Counted from the first letter of the stretch, positions 43,233 to 56,083 are shown. The stretch: 59,925 bases of DNA from Candidatus Aquivivens invisus (GCA_001804415.1 MHGA01000041.1:1-59925), one strand, 5' to 3'. The notes: a model not told the origin generated them from the letters alone. Made by a program: numbers and translations.

Positions 43233-44019
43233 AGGTCACCTTCACCTGCGCGCCTTGCTGCGCGCGCAGGCCGGCTTGGGCGGCGAGGTGCGAGGCGACG
43301 GCGGTGAAGGCCTTGGCCCCTGGCGACTCCGGTTGGGAGAGGACGATCGGCTTACCTTCGTCGGAGGCGACGCGGATCGGGGTGCTGAGCGGAATCTCAC
43401 CGAGAAACGGGATCGCCATCCGCTCGGCGGTCTTGCGCGCCCCCCCGACCCCGAAGATCTCCTCGCGCTGCCCGCAGCGCGGGCAGACGTAGTGGCTCAT
43501 GTTCTCGATGATGCCCAGGATCGGGGCATTGAGCTTCTTGAACATGGCGATGGCCCGCTGGGCCACGTTGAGTGCGATGTCCTGCGGGGTGGAGACGATC
43601 ACCACGCCGGTGAGGGGAATCGATTGGCACAGTGACAGCGTCACGTCTCCCGTGCCGGGCGGGGTATCGATGATGAGATAGTCGAGGTCGCCCCAGGCCA
43701 CACCGGTCAGAAATTGCTGCACGGTTTTGTGGAGCATCGGACCGCGCCAAATGGCCGCCTCGCCCGGTTTCATGAAAAATCCCATCGAGACGACCTTGAG
43801 GCCATGCTGCTCAACCGGTTTGATGCGATTGGAGGCATCCACCTCAGGTGGCTTTGTGATGCCGAGCATCGTCGGGATGCTGGGGCCGTAGACGTCCGCG
43901 TCCATCAGCCCGACCGCCGCACCGGTCTTGGCTAACGCCAGGGCGAGATTCGCGCTGACGGTCGATTTCCCGACGCCGCCTTTGCCGCTGGCGATCGGGA
44001 TGATGTATTGCGTGGCCAT
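43228..44019 (-). CDS. Mrp/ApbC iron-sulfur cluster carrier ATPase
   Basis: A 263-residue P-loop protein: deviant Walker A ASGKGGVGKST, LMDADVYGPSIPTMLG, IIDTPPGTGD, and a CxxC pair (YVCPRCGQ) that binds a bridging [4Fe-4S] cluster between monomers. It transfers clusters to apo-enzymes. The NifS-like protein and DUF971 nearby suggest a local cluster assembly set serving the many Fe-S enzymes here. Confidence 0.92.
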   Translation of the reverse strand: MATQYIIPIASGKGGVGKSTVSANLALALAKTGAAVGLMDADVYGPSIPTMLGITKPPEVDASNRIKPVEQHGLKVVSMGFFMKPGEAAIWRGPMLHKTVQQFLTGVAWGDLDYLIIDTPPGTGDVTLSLCQSIPLTGVVIVSTPQDIALNVAQRAIAMFKKLNAPILGIIENMSHYVCPRCGQREEIFGVGGARKTAERMAIPFLGEIPLSTPIRVASDEGKPIVLSQPESPGAKAFTAVASHLAAQAGLRAQQGAQVKVTF

Positions 44020-44061
44020 GGGAACCTTTGGCGAAAGGTTTTCAATCTGTGTAATCCGTGT

Positions 44062-48561
<4,500 letters not shown>

Positions 48562-48614
48562 CGGCACTCCAACCGTTTATTGTACTTCGTCCGGTGGGCC
48601 GATGCACACAAAAA

Positions 48615-49013
48615 TCAGGCGGGTCCAGGGGCGCGCGGCCGTTCTCGCGTGCTGCCCAAGAGTTCTTGGATTTTCTTCAGGAGGTGATCAAAGATCACCG
48701 GCTTGGCCAGGAAGTAGTCGCCTTGCTCGAAGCTCCGCGGCGGCCCCTCGACATCCACCAGGGCGCTGAGGATAATCACGGGGATGCCCTTCAGGCGCTC
48801 GTCGCCCTTGAGCCGCTGGATGAACCGCCAGCCGTCCATGTCCGGCATCATCAAATCCACGACCGCCAGATCAGGCGGCTGCCGCTGCGCGTGCTGCCAG
48901 CCGTTCACCCCGTCGGCGGCGAGCGTCACCTCATAGCCGGCGGCTTGAAGCCGCTGCTGAAGCGACTGGGCGGCTTTCGCCTCGTCCTCCACGATCAGGA
49001 TGCGTTTCGCCAT
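48615..49013 (-). CDS. Response regulator receiver-domain protein
   Basis: A 132-residue complete receiver: VEDEAKA acidic pocket, acceptor D53 (AVVDLMMPDMDG), and lysine in YFLAKPV. The C-terminal tail is short and basic (STRERPRAPGPA). There is no output domain and no adjacent kinase. It lies 53 nt upstream of gltB on the same strand. Confidence 0.88.
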   Translation of the reverse strand: MAKRILIVEDEAKAAQSLQQRLQAAGYEVTLAADGVNGWQHAQRQPPDLAVVDLMMPDMDGWRFIQRLKGDERLKGIPVIILSALVDVEGPPRSFEQGDYFLAKPVIFDHLLKKIQELLGSTRERPRAPGPA

Positions 49014-49029
49014 CGACCCGCCGAACGGC

Positions 49030-49662
49030 TCAGCCCTTGAGCCCGGAGTCGGTCTGCTCCACCAACGCCAGCGAGCTGTGGCCGTTGGGCCGGTCGTAGC
49101 GGATCGCCCCGCGTGAGCGGTTGACGCTCGCCCGCGCGGTCTCGGCTTTCCGGTATTCCATGCCTTCCGGCAGCACCACCTGGATGCGGTGGTTGCCGCC
49201 GGTGGCGATGTTCCGGATCGGCTCGCTCACCGTCTCCAAGATCCCCGGAATCTCCACCCGCCCGGTCCGCTTGTCCACGTCGATCTCAAACCGGATCGGC
49301 ACAAACTGCGGCTCATGCACGGTGGTCACGAGGCTGGCCACGACCTCAAACCAGGGATTGCCCGCTTTCCCGCTGAGGATCGTCAGCAGGGCCTCGCGTT
49401 GCGGCGGGGTGGCGCGCTCGTCGATGAACGGCTGCAAGGTCCCGTGGCCCTCGTGCAGCGGACCCGGCCAGTGGTAGGTCACCACGAATCGCAGGCCCGA
49501 GAGCGGGGTTGGGCCGTAGGCTCCCTCCTGGATGTGCATCCCCAGCATGCCCTCGCAAAAGGTCTGGGTGGGCTTGGCCCAGAAGTCGCACGGACAACCG
49601 GGGTCGCAACTGCAGTTTTTCAGCCACGTACCTTTCAATTTCCACGTCACGCGTTCAGCCAT
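49030..49662 (-). CDS. DUF1326 protein
   Basis: From the ATG at 49662 (GGAGG upstream) this is a 210-residue protein with the DUF1326 opening WKLKGTWLKNCSCDPGCPCDFW, whose clustered cysteines suggest metal binding. DUF1326 genes often sit beside DUF2182 membrane proteins, as here, with an 8-nt overlap. The function is unknown. Confidence 0.82.
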   Translation of the reverse strand: MAERVTWKLKGTWLKNCSCDPGCPCDFWAKPTQTFCEGMLGMHIQEGAYGPTPLSGLRFVVTYHWPGPLHEGHGTLQPFIDERATPPQREALLTILSGKAGNPWFEVVASLVTTVHEPQFVPIRFEIDVDKRTGRVEIPGILETVSEPIRNIATGGNHRIQVVLPEGMEYRKAETARASVNRSRGAIRYDRPNGHSSLALVEQTDSGLKG

Positions 49663-50419
49663 GTCGGCCTCCTCCACTCATCACCATCCCCGCCCCCACA
49701 AGCAGCAAGACCACGCCCACCACCCGATGCACCCAACGGCCGGGCGGCAACAGTTTCTCCACCAACACCACGCCCGCCAACGCCGCGACCCACACCAGGT
49801 TCATGACGCCGGCGGCGAAGAGCAGCGCCATCAACAGCGCGCAACACCCGATGCAATAGCCGCCATACCGGATCCCCATCACCAGCGCCCCGACGAAACC
49901 GTCCCGCCATTCCCCAAGCAGGAAGTCCAGCGGCGAGGCGCAGCGCCGCAGGCAGGCGGTCTTGACGGGCGTCCACTGGTACGCGCCGGCCAGCAGTAAC
50001 AGCGCGCCGCCGGCCAGCGGCCCGACGCTCAGCGACACCGGCGACATCAGGGCGCTTGCATGCAGCGCCCACTGCAACCCGGTGGCCGCCAGCGAGAAGG
50101 CCGCCCAGGCCAGCAGGTAGCCGCCGAAGAACAGGCCCGTCGGAATCACCGGCGTGCCGGTCTGCGCGCGGTTGCGGTTGACCTGCGCGAAGATCAGCGC
50201 CATCGGTGTCGCCGAGGGGATCATCATCGCCGCCATCATGACCACCCACATCGCGAACGTCATCCAGGCGTAGCCCACCGACCAGGAGACAGTCGCCATC
50301 TCCATCCCGGCCATCCGGAACAGATAGACCCACGACAGCAGGCACAGGGCGCCCACGGCGCCGAGGATCAGCAGCCGGTCGCGCCGCGCCAGGGTCATGG
50401 TGAGGGTCTGGGTGCTCAT
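49655..50419 (-). CDS. DUF2182 integral membrane protein
   Basis: From the ATG at 50419 this is a 254-residue protein with about seven membrane segments, including WMTFAMWVVMMAAMMIPSA (the Met-rich family signature) and GGYCIGCCALLMALLFAAG. The MMAAMM and CIGCC motifs suggest metal (copper-like) handling. It is translationally coupled to DUF1326; together they are probably one metal-related system. Confidence 0.82.
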   Translation of the reverse strand: MSTQTLTMTLARRDRLLILGAVGALCLLSWVYLFRMAGMEMATVSWSVGYAWMTFAMWVVMMAAMMIPSATPMALIFAQVNRNRAQTGTPVIPTGLFFGGYLLAWAAFSLAATGLQWALHASALMSPVSLSVGPLAGGALLLLAGAYQWTPVKTACLRRCASPLDFLLGEWRDGFVGALVMGIRYGGYCIGCCALLMALLFAAGVMNLVWVAALAGVVLVEKLLPPGRWVHRVVGVVLLLVGAGMVMSGGGRHG

Positions 50420-50472
50420 CGCGCGCTGTGAGTCTACTCCCAAAGCCTGCCGCCGGTCAAGCGGGCGGGGGA

Positions 50473-50991
50473 CTAGTCAGGACGCCTCCGGCTTTCCAGA
50501 TGCTTCCGGTAGGCCTCGGTGATCTGCTGTGCGTCGCGGGTCGACAGGATCGCCTTGCCGGAGCTGGCGCGGGGGTGAGGGCGGCGCATGCTCGCCGGCC
50601 GGGCCTGCGCGTAGAAGGCCTGCACGGACACGACGCGGGCGCCGAAGGCGCGGGCGTTATTGAAGACTTCGTTGTCGTTCGACACCACGACGCATCGGCT
50701 GCCGGCGCTCTGGGATTCGATCAAGCGCAAAATCCGTTCGTCCGCTTCTTGCGGCCTCTGCGTGAAGCACACCGTCACCCTCTCGTCCTGCGGCGCCGGT
50801 GAGCCGAACGCGTGGACGTCCCTCCCGTCAAACACCACATAGAGACGCCCGATGTCCCCGCGCCGCGCCCGATACTCCCGGCAGAGGCGCACCAGCGCCT
50901 CGCGCGCCGATTGCAAGCTGCGATCCAGGTGCCGTGCCAGCTCCGGCACCGCATGGATCACGTTATAGCCGTCAAGGATGAGGGTGGTCAT
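50473..50991 (-). CDS. NYN-domain RNase-like protein (YacP/Rae1-like)
   Basis: A 172-residue protein of the NYN/PIN-like fold: LILDGYNVIHA, YVVFDGRD, ADERILRLIES and VVVSNDNEV give the acidic active-site residues. YacP/Rae1 cuts mRNA on the ribosome in Bacillus. The C-terminal helix is basic. The role here is inferred from the family. Confidence 0.82.
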   Translation of the reverse strand: MTTLILDGYNVIHAVPELARHLDRSLQSAREALVRLCREYRARRGDIGRLYVVFDGRDVHAFGSPAPQDERVTVCFTQRPQEADERILRLIESQSAGSRCVVVSNDNEVFNNARAFGARVVSVQAFYAQARPASMRRPHPRASSGKAILSTRDAQQITEAYRKHLESRRRPD

Positions 50992-51036
50992 GTGCGCGGC
51001 CGCCGCCTCTCATCCGTGGAAGGCCCCGAACGGCTC

Positions 51037-51177
51037 TCAGATGACCGGAGGCTGCGCGGGCGGTTCGACGCTCTGCTGTTTCTTTCTCTCCAGCTTGCGC
51101 AGCCGTTTCGCTTCTTGCTTTTGTTTCCTTTCCAAATCCCTCTTCCGCTTTTCAAACTGGTAGTTCACATAGGCCAT
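51037..51177 (-). CDS. 46-residue basic protein (not in the ORF track)
   Basis: An ATG at 51177 with a strong AAGGAGG site 5 nt upstream opens a 46-codon frame: MAYVNYQFEKRKRDLERK, then a Lys/Arg-rich helix (KQEAKRLRKLERKKQQ) and a Pro-rich end. Similar small Lys-rich proteins beginning with NYQFEKRQ are familiar to me from other Gram-negative genomes, without a function. RNA or ribosome binding is a guess from charge. Confidence 0.65.
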   Translation of the reverse strand: MAYVNYQFEKRKRDLERKQKQEAKRLRKLERKKQQSVEPPAQPPVI

Positions 51178-51259
51178 GGGGCCTCCTTTCTATGACGATC
51201 GCCTCTCGTGCCACTGGCTGTAGCCTGTCCCCGCAATGCCCATGATTGTACTCTGCCCG

Positions 51260-51281
51260 TCCCTCGCGGTCTACCGCAGGC
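51260..51281. repeat. 22-bp repeat downstream of fic, copy 1
   Basis: The block TCCCTCGCGGTCTACCGCAG continues into GC and recurs with one mismatch at 54198-54219, in both places 3' of a toxin gene. It contains the hairpin GCGGT/ACCGC. Confidence 0.55.
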
Positions 51282-51294
51282 AGCGCCGAACGTC

Positions 51295-52314
51295 TCAGCG
51301 TTTCGATACCAGGCGATAGACGACGGGCCGCGTCGTCGACTTCTCGACGACCCGTTTGCCCACGAGCGGGCGCAGGACTCGATACACCTGCACCCGTTCG
51401 ACCCCCAGCAAGCGCTGCAGCTCTTCGACCGTCATGCCCTGCCGTCCGCGTAGCTCAAGCAGGAGCCGCTCCTGCTGCCGGGTCAGCGAGAGGCCCTTGG
51501 CTGAAGGCGGGAGTGCGAGCCGTTCAATCCGTTGGGATGTGCGGCCCAGCGTGTCCAGGACTGCCAGCGCGACGTACTCCAGCCACGAAGTCAGATTCTC
51601 ATTTTCTTTGCGAACCCGTTGAAGGGCGTGATAGTAGCCCTCATGATCTTCTTGAAAATACTGGTCCACGGCAAAGAGGTGTTGCGTATCAAAACCTCGG
51701 TGGTAGAGCACCCAGGTTGCCAGCGCCCGAGCCACTCGGCCATTGCCATCTCGGAATGGGTGCAGCCTCGCAATCTCGTAGTGGGCACAGGCGGAGGCAA
51801 TAATCGGGTGTGTAGAGCTGGCGGTCATATCAAGCCATTGCGCTAACGCCTCAGTACCTGGAGCGGCCGCTCCGGGTCCTGGCGGCTCGTAGACCACCCG
51901 ACCGGCTGACATGATGACATTGCGCGATCGCTTGAACGCACCCACCTGGGCGGGCGGCAGCAGACCGGTTGTGACGAGCCGGTGGAGCCGCAAGATCCCC
52001 TCCACCGTAATCCGCTTCCCTTGGGGCTGGCGCGCAATCCAACGCAGCACCGCGAAATAATTGAGGACCTCCTGCTTGGCTCGATCGGTCGCGGATACCT
52101 GCTTGGCTCCTGCCAACGCTTCAACCTCAGGGAGGGTCAGCGGGTTGCCTTCGATGGCGGTGGAAAAGTGGGCCCGCCGTACCAGCGCGTCTAACCGAAT
52201 GCTCTCCAGCCAGGCCACCTGGACCGGGGCGGCCTGAATCTTTGTCCGGAGCGCTTCGGCCTCGCTGATTCGCGCGAGTAGTACCTCTGTGATGGTGTAC
52301 GGCGGCTGATACAT
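51295..52314 (-). CDS. Fic family protein with winged-helix C-terminus
   Basis: A 339-residue Fic protein. The catalytic motif HPFRDGNGR is complete, so it can transfer AMP to a target. An N-terminal (S/T)xxxE(G/N) inhibitory helix is present as STAIEGN, making it a self-inhibited class II Fic protein. The C-terminal segment (EELQRLLGVERVQVYRVLRPL) is a winged helix that probably binds DNA. Two direct repeats just upstream of the ATG look like its operator. Confidence 0.88.
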   Translation of the reverse strand: MYQPPYTITEVLLARISEAEALRTKIQAAPVQVAWLESIRLDALVRRAHFSTAIEGNPLTLPEVEALAGAKQVSATDRAKQEVLNYFAVLRWIARQPQGKRITVEGILRLHRLVTTGLLPPAQVGAFKRSRNVIMSAGRVVYEPPGPGAAAPGTEALAQWLDMTASSTHPIIASACAHYEIARLHPFRDGNGRVARALATWVLYHRGFDTQHLFAVDQYFQEDHEGYYHALQRVRKENENLTSWLEYVALAVLDTLGRTSQRIERLALPPSAKGLSLTRQQERLLLELRGRQGMTVEELQRLLGVERVQVYRVLRPLVGKRVVEKSTTRPVVYRLVSKR

Positions 52315-52315
52315 C

Positions 52316-52335
52316 TTGTGTATCCTTTGTGTATC
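52316..52335 (-). promoter_or_regulatory. Direct-repeat operator upstream of fic
   Basis: TTGTGTATC occurs twice, 11 bp apart (52316-52324 and 52327-52335), one helical turn, immediately before the start codon. It is a plausible site for autoregulation by the Fic winged helix. Confidence 0.45.
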
Positions 52336-52408
52336 ACCAGTGTAGCCGAACTAACCGAGGGACGCAACAAGAAACGGGTGAGCGGGCCGGGGAGCAAGGC
52401 CGAAGGCC

Positions 52409-52493
52409 CCGGATCAGTCCGCCTGATGCGCCTGCCGGGCACATCAGCGTGGGGCGCCAGTTGGACAAGCACCGATTCCTCAGAAATTGGTCC
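52409..52493. repeat. Island repeat, copy A
   Basis: A 41-bp block starting GGCGCCAGTTGGACAAG and ending CAGAAATTGGTCC matches copy B (56293-56333) at 39 positions. A shorter CCGGATCAGTCC block lies just before it in both. It lies downstream of the hip genes and upstream of fic. Confidence 0.65.
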
Positions 52494-52523
52494 TGTGCCG
52501 TACGCGGCGGAGGCCCCTCAGCG

Positions 52524-53387
52524 CTAGGAATCAACCTTGAGGCGATGGTATCTTGAGTCGACGATCTCAGTAAACTTGCCTCGAAAAGCGGCCGGCAGAC
52601 GGTTGGCCTCGATCAGCTGCTTCATGCGACTGAGCTTGCCGACGAATTTCTGATAGCGGACTTTCTCCGGGATTTCCAAGGTGTCCGCGAATGCGTCGAC
52701 ATCATTCCGTGTGAGGTGGTTCCGTTTCCCATGCAGCGTCAGCGCAGAGTCTTCCTCGCCCGGGATGACCAGCTTGGTGCACACCAGATCGTACGCCGGA
52801 GCGAGACGAACCCCATCACCTTGGTACGTGATCGAATAGTTTTGAAAATGCGCATCGCCATTGCCGATCAAAAAGTTCAGGACGACACGCTCAAAGAACA
52901 GCTGTACGTCCAGCCCTGGCACGGCAGAAATGTCTTTCAGCTTCTTGCCGATCTCTTCCAGAGACCCTGCGTACTTATCCTTCTTCTCGAGGATTTGGTA
53001 GAAATTCTCTTGGTGGATCTTTTCCTTCCCAACCCGATCAAAGCGCTTGACCACATAGGCCAGGGTCTTGTCTGTTAAGGGTAAGAGGCAATGCGGTGGC
53101 ACCTCGATCTCCAGCTCCATCGCGATATCCATGCAACAGTTCTCGTTTTCCGGGACATGGGGATACTGTTGGATCTGCGGCTTCAGAATGTACTCCCCGC
53201 CTTCCACGACCGGAACCAGTTCAGCTTGAGATTTATTGAGTTGGAGCGATAATTTCGGTTGGACGCCGGAAATGGACATCTTCCCCACCATGGCTTGTGC
53301 GCGCAGCGGGATGTCCATGAGGGACAACGGAATGGTAGGCTCTACATCGAGATTGAACATGGCCTTGACCGATGTTACGTCAACCAT
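52524..53387 (-). CDS. HipT-type short kinase toxin
   Basis: A 287-residue HipA-family kinase lacking the usual N-terminal subdomain. The Gly-rich loop carries S38-I39-S40 (MSISGVQPKLSL), the SxS phosphorylation motif of HipT. Catalytic residues lie in IGNGDAHFQN (D178, N183) and the metal aspartate in APAYDLV (D200). HipT in E. coli phosphorylates tryptophanyl-tRNA synthetase. It lies 13 nt downstream of the HipS-like gene with an AAGGGC ribosome binding site. Confidence 0.82.
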   Translation of the reverse strand: MVDVTSVKAMFNLDVEPTIPLSLMDIPLRAQAMVGKMSISGVQPKLSLQLNKSQAELVPVVEGGEYILKPQIQQYPHVPENENCCMDIAMELEIEVPPHCLLPLTDKTLAYVVKRFDRVGKEKIHQENFYQILEKKDKYAGSLEEIGKKLKDISAVPGLDVQLFFERVVLNFLIGNGDAHFQNYSITYQGDGVRLAPAYDLVCTKLVIPGEEDSALTLHGKRNHLTRNDVDAFADTLEIPEKVRYQKFVGKLSRMKQLIEANRLPAAFRGKFTEIVDSRYHRLKVDS

Positions 53388-53400
53388 CGTGCACCCGCCC

Positions 53401-53730
53401 TTACTCTTCAGCTTTATGCACGGTCACCGCACCAATCGTATCTGCCGTGGTCGCCAGGAGAATGCCGAACGCATCCTGCGCATCGATCTTGGCGGTAGCG
53501 CTCACAATCGCCAGGTACCATCCCTCAGGCAAGAGACCCCGAAAGAAGCTGAACAGCTCTCGCGATTCGTAGGGCTCCTCGCGCAATGGCAGCGACATCG
53601 AGATGGGCGCTCCCGTGCGCAGGTACGCGGGATCGTACTGGAACTGGTACCCCGTCGCCGTCTCTGATAAGTAGCCGGCAACCTGATCCTTGTACTTAAC
53701 CTTGGCTCTTCGAAACGACTCTGGGCTCAT
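53401..53730 (-). CDS. HipS-like subunit (HipA N-terminal subdomain as separate protein)
   Basis: From the ATG at 53730 this is a 109-residue protein matching HipA subdomain 1: VAGYLSETATGYQFQYDPAYL, PISMSLPLREEPYESRELFSFF, GLLPEGWYL. In HipBST systems this piece is a separate gene and serves as the antitoxin. It overlaps hipB by 35 nt and precedes hipT. Confidence 0.8.
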   Translation of the reverse strand: MSPESFRRAKVKYKDQVAGYLSETATGYQFQYDPAYLRTGAPISMSLPLREEPYESRELFSFFRGLLPEGWYLAIVSATAKIDAQDAFGILLATTADTIGAVTVHKAEE

Positions 53731-53923
53731 GGTTCGACACAATCTCCAGATGATGCCCGAGGAATTTCAAGACCTGGTTCACCTTATCGAGGCGGACACT
53801 GGGCTTGCCCTGTTCGAGGTCGCGAATAAACCGCAAGCCGACCCCCACTCGTTTTGAAAATTCCACTTGAGTGAGTCCGGATCGCTTGCGCAGTTCCTTG
53901 ATCTTCTTGCTGAGTGGAGTCAT
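53696..53923 (-). CDS. HipB-type HTH repressor
   Basis: A 75-residue XRE-family protein: LRKRSGLTQVEFSKRVGVGLRFIRDLEQGKPSVRLDKVNQVLKFLG is the helix-turn-helix. It is first in the operon, as expected for the autorepressor. Inverted repeats with a TATACC/GGTATA core lie in the AT-rich region upstream. Confidence 0.85.
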   Translation of the reverse strand: MTPLSKKIKELRKRSGLTQVEFSKRVGVGLRFIRDLEQGKPSVRLDKVNQVLKFLGHHLEIVSNHEPRVVSKSQG

Positions 53924-53934
53924 GCTATCAATTC

Positions 53935-54075
53935 TATATCATATCAGGTATAATTTCAAGCCTATAATACATTAACTATACCCTTAATGATATAACAATA
54001 TTAGTACTATACCCTATAAGGTATACATTTTGTGCATTGAAATGTAAATAGGCTCTAAAGGGTATAATTATACGC
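53935..54075 (-). promoter_or_regulatory. AT-rich promoter/operator region of the hip operon
   Basis: A strongly AT-rich 140 bp with several TATACC/GGTATA-type half sites. The clearest is TATACC-CTATAA-GGTATA at 54008-54025, a perfect 6-bp inverted repeat with a 6-bp spacer; others are near 53949, 53977 and 54061. The spacing resembles HipB operators in general form. Confidence 0.5.
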
Positions 54076-54197
54076 TTGGTGAGCTGGTGTCTGTGACGTC
54101 CAACGCCAGACTGGAGCGCCACCAGAGCCCTCTCGTGTGGAGCCCGGACATGGCGGAGGCTGCCGAGCAGCCGCCCCACATGATCTTCCTCTCCCCA

Positions 54198-54219
54198 TCC
54201 CTCGTGGTCTACCGCAGGC
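54198..54219. repeat. 22-bp repeat downstream of abiEii, copy 2
   Basis: It matches 51260-51281 except one base (TCCCTCGTGG here). It ends 16 nt beyond the abiEii stop. Confidence 0.55.
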
Positions 54220-54235
54220 GCCGTCGGTTCAACCT

Positions 54236-55102
54236 TCAAGCAAACAGCGTGGCGACCTGCGGACGAAGCTCCTCGATCACCGTCGTGTAGGGTGGGAGCT
54301 TCGGTACCAGCGGCCCGAGCCACTGCGTCCACGTCTGCTCCACGCCTGCCAGCATGGTCTCGGGAAAGAAGCTCTCTGGCCCTGTAAATGTCACGTCACG
54401 GATCGCGCACTTTTTGCGCAAGAACATGGAAAATTCCGACAGGTCGAGGCGATCTCGATAGGTGCCGAGGATCCTCCAGAGGTCGTAGTAGTCCCGCGCG
54501 CGGGAGCGCGCCCAGCCCCGACGTTCAAGGGCGCGCTGATGCTGCAGGATGGCCCGCAGCTTCTCCGCCACGATCTCCTCCAGCGGGTAGACCGGCACCT
54601 GGGCATTCAGCGGTTCGCCGTAGTCATGGAGCACAGCGCGCCGCAGCGGCGGTTTCAGCAACGGTTCATCCACTGCGATCTCGACCATCACGTGCGCCTG
54701 AGGCTGTCGGTGCCACGGGAACCGCGCCCGGATGTCGAAAGCCTCCTGGCCGCCCGGATGCGGCTCGCGCTCGACGTGCCGCTCGCAGACAATGTCGACA
54801 GGTACGTAGGGATCGAGGAGCTTGACCGCTTGGGTACAGGCCCCCCGCATCGCAGACTCCATCGCAGCACCCGTCGGGACGGATTCCACGGCGGTAAAGT
54901 CCAGATCCTCGGAAAAGCGGTAGTCGCCGAAGTAGCATTTCTTGAGGGCGGTGCCACCCTTGAACACCAGCGTGTCGCGCAGGGCCTCCACCTGGGTGAC
55001 ACCGGCCAGCACCCACGAGAGGAGATAATCGCGTTCGAGCACCTCCCACGGCAGGCCCAGCCGCGTACGGGCTTCCTGCAGGCGAGTGCGCAGCGGCTTC
55101 AT
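54236..55102 (-). CDS. AbiEii-type nucleotidyltransferase toxin
   Basis: A 288-residue protein with the DNA-polymerase-beta-like signature FKGGTALKKCYFGDYRFSEDLDF (G49-G50-T51, D66, D68) and the later motifs EEIVAEKLRAIL and SRARDYYDLWRIL. AbiEii enzymes transfer nucleotides (to tRNA in MenT/AbiEii relatives) and cause abortive infection. Its start overlaps the antitoxin stop by 4 nt. Confidence 0.9.
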   Translation of the reverse strand: MKPLRTRLQEARTRLGLPWEVLERDYLLSWVLAGVTQVEALRDTLVFKGGTALKKCYFGDYRFSEDLDFTAVESVPTGAAMESAMRGACTQAVKLLDPYVPVDIVCERHVEREPHPGGQEAFDIRARFPWHRQPQAHVMVEIAVDEPLLKPPLRRAVLHDYGEPLNAQVPVYPLEEIVAEKLRAILQHQRALERRGWARSRARDYYDLWRILGTYRDRLDLSEFSMFLRKKCAIRDVTFTGPESFFPETMLAGVEQTWTQWLGPLVPKLPPYTTVIEELRPQVATLFA

Positions 55103-55962
55103 CCCACCGTCCCCGGGAGATTCACCTGGATCATCCAGCGGGCGTCATATGATCCGTGGCGTGGGCTGCTTGGATCGAGCACGCGGTAACCCTTCATGGG
55201 GACCGCCCCCAACGGCTCCAACCGGTCGGATGCGATCCCCTGCCGCTCCAAGATCCAGCCCAGGCGCTTGGCTGTGGCGGCGTCCAGCATGAGGGCATAG
55301 CGAATGATCCGCTCCACGTCGAGCTTGGGAGCCCGGACTTCAAAGCCATGGAGCACCTCGGCGAAGTCACCGCAGTATCGCGGCGCCATCAGCCCATCCA
55401 GGAGGGTCCGCTCCGGATCGGTGATCGCGATCCTGGACTCCTGCACCCAGACCTCCTCGATTCCGAAGAACCGCTCCGGCTTGACCTGCACGAATTGATA
55501 GGTCGCAGCACCCACTGGATAGCTTGCCCCTCCCTGCTTGCCTCCGGCAACCGCAGGCAGGTCGGTGCGGACCGCCTTCGCGCCACGTAGGCGGGGCACC
55601 GAGCGCGCGGAGGTCAGCACGAACACCCGCCGCGGCACCTGGTCCGTCAGCCCATGATGGCTCATCGCCGACCAGTGGCTGATCGCCGCCGGCTCAACCA
55701 GCGCCATCGCAATCTCGAACTCGTGCAGTGGGATCGTCCCTGGCACCGCGCCCGAGAGCACGTAGAGCCCCTTCTTCAACCGGACAATCCATCCAGATCG
55801 GGCGAGGTGATGCAGCGCCTCGCGAAAGTAGCCAGACGACAGGCCCACCGATGGAGCGACCCTGCGCGCTGCCTCAGCGGTGAAGACGCGTAGCCCTTCC
55901 GCCGACAGCTTCCTGACAAGTTCAACCCCTGATGTTGTATGGGTGAGCTGTTCTATTGTCAT
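55099..55962 (-). CDS. AbiEi-type antitoxin/repressor
   Basis: From the ATG at 55962 (AGGA upstream) this is a 287-residue protein with an N-terminal winged helix (FTAEAARRVAPSVGLSSGYFREALHHLARSGWIVRLKKGLYVL) and a C-terminal antitoxin domain (AISHWSAMSHHGLTDQVPRRVFV, DPERTLLDGL). AbiEi represses its own operon. It is the first gene of the AbiE pair. Confidence 0.88.
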   Translation of the reverse strand: MTIEQLTHTTSGVELVRKLSAEGLRVFTAEAARRVAPSVGLSSGYFREALHHLARSGWIVRLKKGLYVLSGAVPGTIPLHEFEIAMALVEPAAISHWSAMSHHGLTDQVPRRVFVLTSARSVPRLRGAKAVRTDLPAVAGGKQGGASYPVGAATYQFVQVKPERFFGIEEVWVQESRIAITDPERTLLDGLMAPRYCGDFAEVLHGFEVRAPKLDVERIIRYALMLDAATAKRLGWILERQGIASDRLEPLGAVPMKGYRVLDPSSPRHGSYDARWMIQVNLPGTVG

Positions 55963-55980
55963 GGCTTGTCCTTGATATAA

Positions 55981-56009
55981 AGTATACGTCAATAATTTGT
56001 TACTGTCAA
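55981..56009 (-). promoter_or_regulatory. Sigma70-type promoter of the abiE operon
   Basis: On the minus strand TTGACA (56009-56004), a 17-bp spacer and TATACT (55986-55981) give a near-consensus promoter. The start codon lies 18 bp after the -10. Confidence 0.75.
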
Positions 56010-56053
56010 ACAATAGCCTGTAATAATATAGCTATGTAAGATTGGCCACGCAT

Positions 56054-56083
56054 AAAAAAACCCGGATCCACAGGGACCCGAGG
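56054..56083 (-). terminator. Intrinsic terminator upstream of the abiE promoter
   Basis: On the minus strand a 9-bp stem with two G-T pairs (CTCGGGTCC / GGATCCGGG, loop CTGT) is followed by seven T. It separates the abiE operon from the gene at 56372-56935. Confidence 0.7.

Noticed and set aside
52191-52472. 93-residue minus-strand ORF over the start of fic
   Set aside because: It overlaps fic in another frame and consists of island repeat A; no ribosome binding site is visible.
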